The notes under the pieces: model-generated | Told to the model about the DNA's origin: nothing | The model's database searches: none | What the model saw: the letters and a program-made list of their open reading frames with translations, nothing else | Position numbers and translations under genes: made by a program | In this document: piece after piece, positions 4,855 to 5,421 of the stretch | Layout of the letters: each line of letters opens with the position of its first letter | Numbering within the stretch: the stretch's first letter is position 1 | Source: Candidatus Obscuribacterales bacterium | Lineage (GTDB): Bacteria > Cyanobacteriota > Vampirovibrionia > Obscuribacterales > Obscuribacteraceae | Length of the DNA stretch: 5,421 nucleotides | Direction of reading: 5' to 3' | Assembly: GCA_021732245.1 (NCBI GenBank) | Contig: JAKFVJ010000247.1 | Span: forward strand, 1-5,421

Positions 4855-5421
4855 ATGAGTCCTGATCTGCAAATGTTTATGAATCTCGCAATATGGGCGC
4901 AAGCCAATGTTGAGCCAGTGACGTTTTTGATACTGGGCATTTTGGCAATACCGCTGGCATTCGGTGTAATTTTCGACCGCATGATTATCCGTGCTGGTTT
5001 TATCTTGATTGGTGTTTTCTGCGCAATCTCCGGATTATTCCTACTATTGCAAGCGCAGTTTTTAGCCTTAGCGCAAATCATGATTTACGCAGTAGGCATA
5101 ACGCTCGTTGTTGTTATCGCCTTGATGTTGACCAATCCAAAAATGGAAGAAGACATGTCTGTAGCGCAGCCTAAGCTCAAGCTGCCGGCGCTATTTGCTT
5201 CAGTGCTTCTTTTCCTGACTATTTTCCAAGCCGTCATAGTTGAACCGTGGCCTGTCCAAGGTTTGAATGTGCATCCAGATATTACTTATGTCTTGGGTCG
5301 CTGGTTGATGACCTTCTATTCGCTGCCGTTTGAGTTTGCTTCAGTACTTCTGTTGGCTGCTCTTATTGGTGCTGTGATGCTAGCCAAAGCTGAACCGAAA
5401 GCAATTAAGGCTGCCACTAGC
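4855..5421 (+). CDS. nuoJ: NADH-quinone oxidoreductase subunit J (3' end beyond the window edge)
   Basis: The frame is open from ATG 4855 to the right edge, giving 189 residues with no stop seen. NuoJ is a membrane subunit next to NuoH, NuoA and NuoK; its third helix changes conformation during coupling. Five hydrophobic segments are visible at about 22-40, 45-66, 70-93, 110-129 and 158-178, matching the five-helix family plan. The best motifs are QFLALAQIMIYAVGITLVVV (68-87) followed by MLTNP in helix 3, and FEFASVLLLAALIGAVMLAK (159-178) in helix 5. Helix 3 reads YAVGIT where many homologues have YVGAI or YAGAV, so the conserved Gly is one position later. The family usually ends soon after helix 5, so only a short tail should be missing. 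AGGTAGA, overlapping the nuoI stop, lies just upstream of the ATG and supports this start over the internal Met7 and Met9. Confidence 0.94.
   Translation, partial: MSPDLQMFMNLAIWAQANVEPVTFLILGILAIPLAFGVIFDRMIIRAGFILIGVFCAISGLFLLLQAQFLALAQIMIYAVGITLVVVIALMLTNPKMEEDMSVAQPKLKLPALFASVLLFLTIFQAVIVEPWPVQGLNVHPDITYVLGRWLMTFYSLPFEFASVLLLAALIGAVMLAKAEPKAIKAATS

Noticed and set aside
4545..5081. Long minus-strand open frame of 178 codons opposite the end of nuoI and the start of nuoJ
   Set aside because: Its Ala/Gly/Phe-rich low-complexity product is the antisense of the GCT-rich NuoI tail. It has no family motif, and both genes on the plus strand are firmly identified.
1..5421. CRISPR array, insertion sequence, tRNA or phage element
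   Set aside because: The window is filled by seven tightly packed nuo genes. I saw no direct-repeat array, terminal inverted repeats, transposase motif or cloverleaf sequence.

Overview
This window is the interior of a single plus-strand operon encoding a bacterial respiratory complex I (NDH-1). The order is nuoA (3' end only), nuoB, nuoC, nuoD, nuoH, nuoI and nuoJ (open at the right edge). All genes point the same way. Gaps are only 3 to 36 nt (3, 33, 36, 16, 3 and 9), and no internal promoter or terminator is convincing. No stretch over 300 bases lacks a gene.

The genes build two parts of one machine. NuoB, NuoC, NuoD and NuoI form the cytoplasmic quinone-reducing (Q) module. It carries cluster N2 in NuoB, clusters N6a and N6b in NuoI, and the quinone site at the NuoB/NuoD/NuoH interface. 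NuoA, NuoH and NuoJ are membrane subunits that link the Q module to proton pumping. nuoK, L, M and N would be expected just beyond the right edge. Between nuoD and nuoH there are only 16 nt, so nuoE, nuoF and nuoG (the NADH-oxidising module) are absent from this locus. That is the 11-subunit arrangement, whose electron donor may be ferredoxin or another carrier rather than NADH. The missing genes could still lie elsewhere in the genome.

The organism is a bacterium of medium GC content by eye. NuoB carries a GACTVTGGMF signature that I recall as typical of cyanobacterial NdhK, while the gene order is the unified nuo order rather than the split cyanobacterial ndh clusters. A non-photosynthetic relative of Cyanobacteria (Melainabacteria/Vampirovibrionia, such as Obscuribacter-like lineages) would fit. 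This is an inference of low to moderate confidence.

The core enzyme is ordinary, but three subunits carry unusual additions. NuoD has a four-cysteine CX2C-X4-CX2C cluster in place of a normally metal-free segment. NuoH is about 110 to 150 residues longer than usual, with an extra N-terminal membrane helix and enlarged loops that all appear to face the periplasm. NuoI has a roughly 90-residue Ala/Lys/Pro/Glu tail. These are the best candidates for something undescribed; I see no separate novel system in the window.
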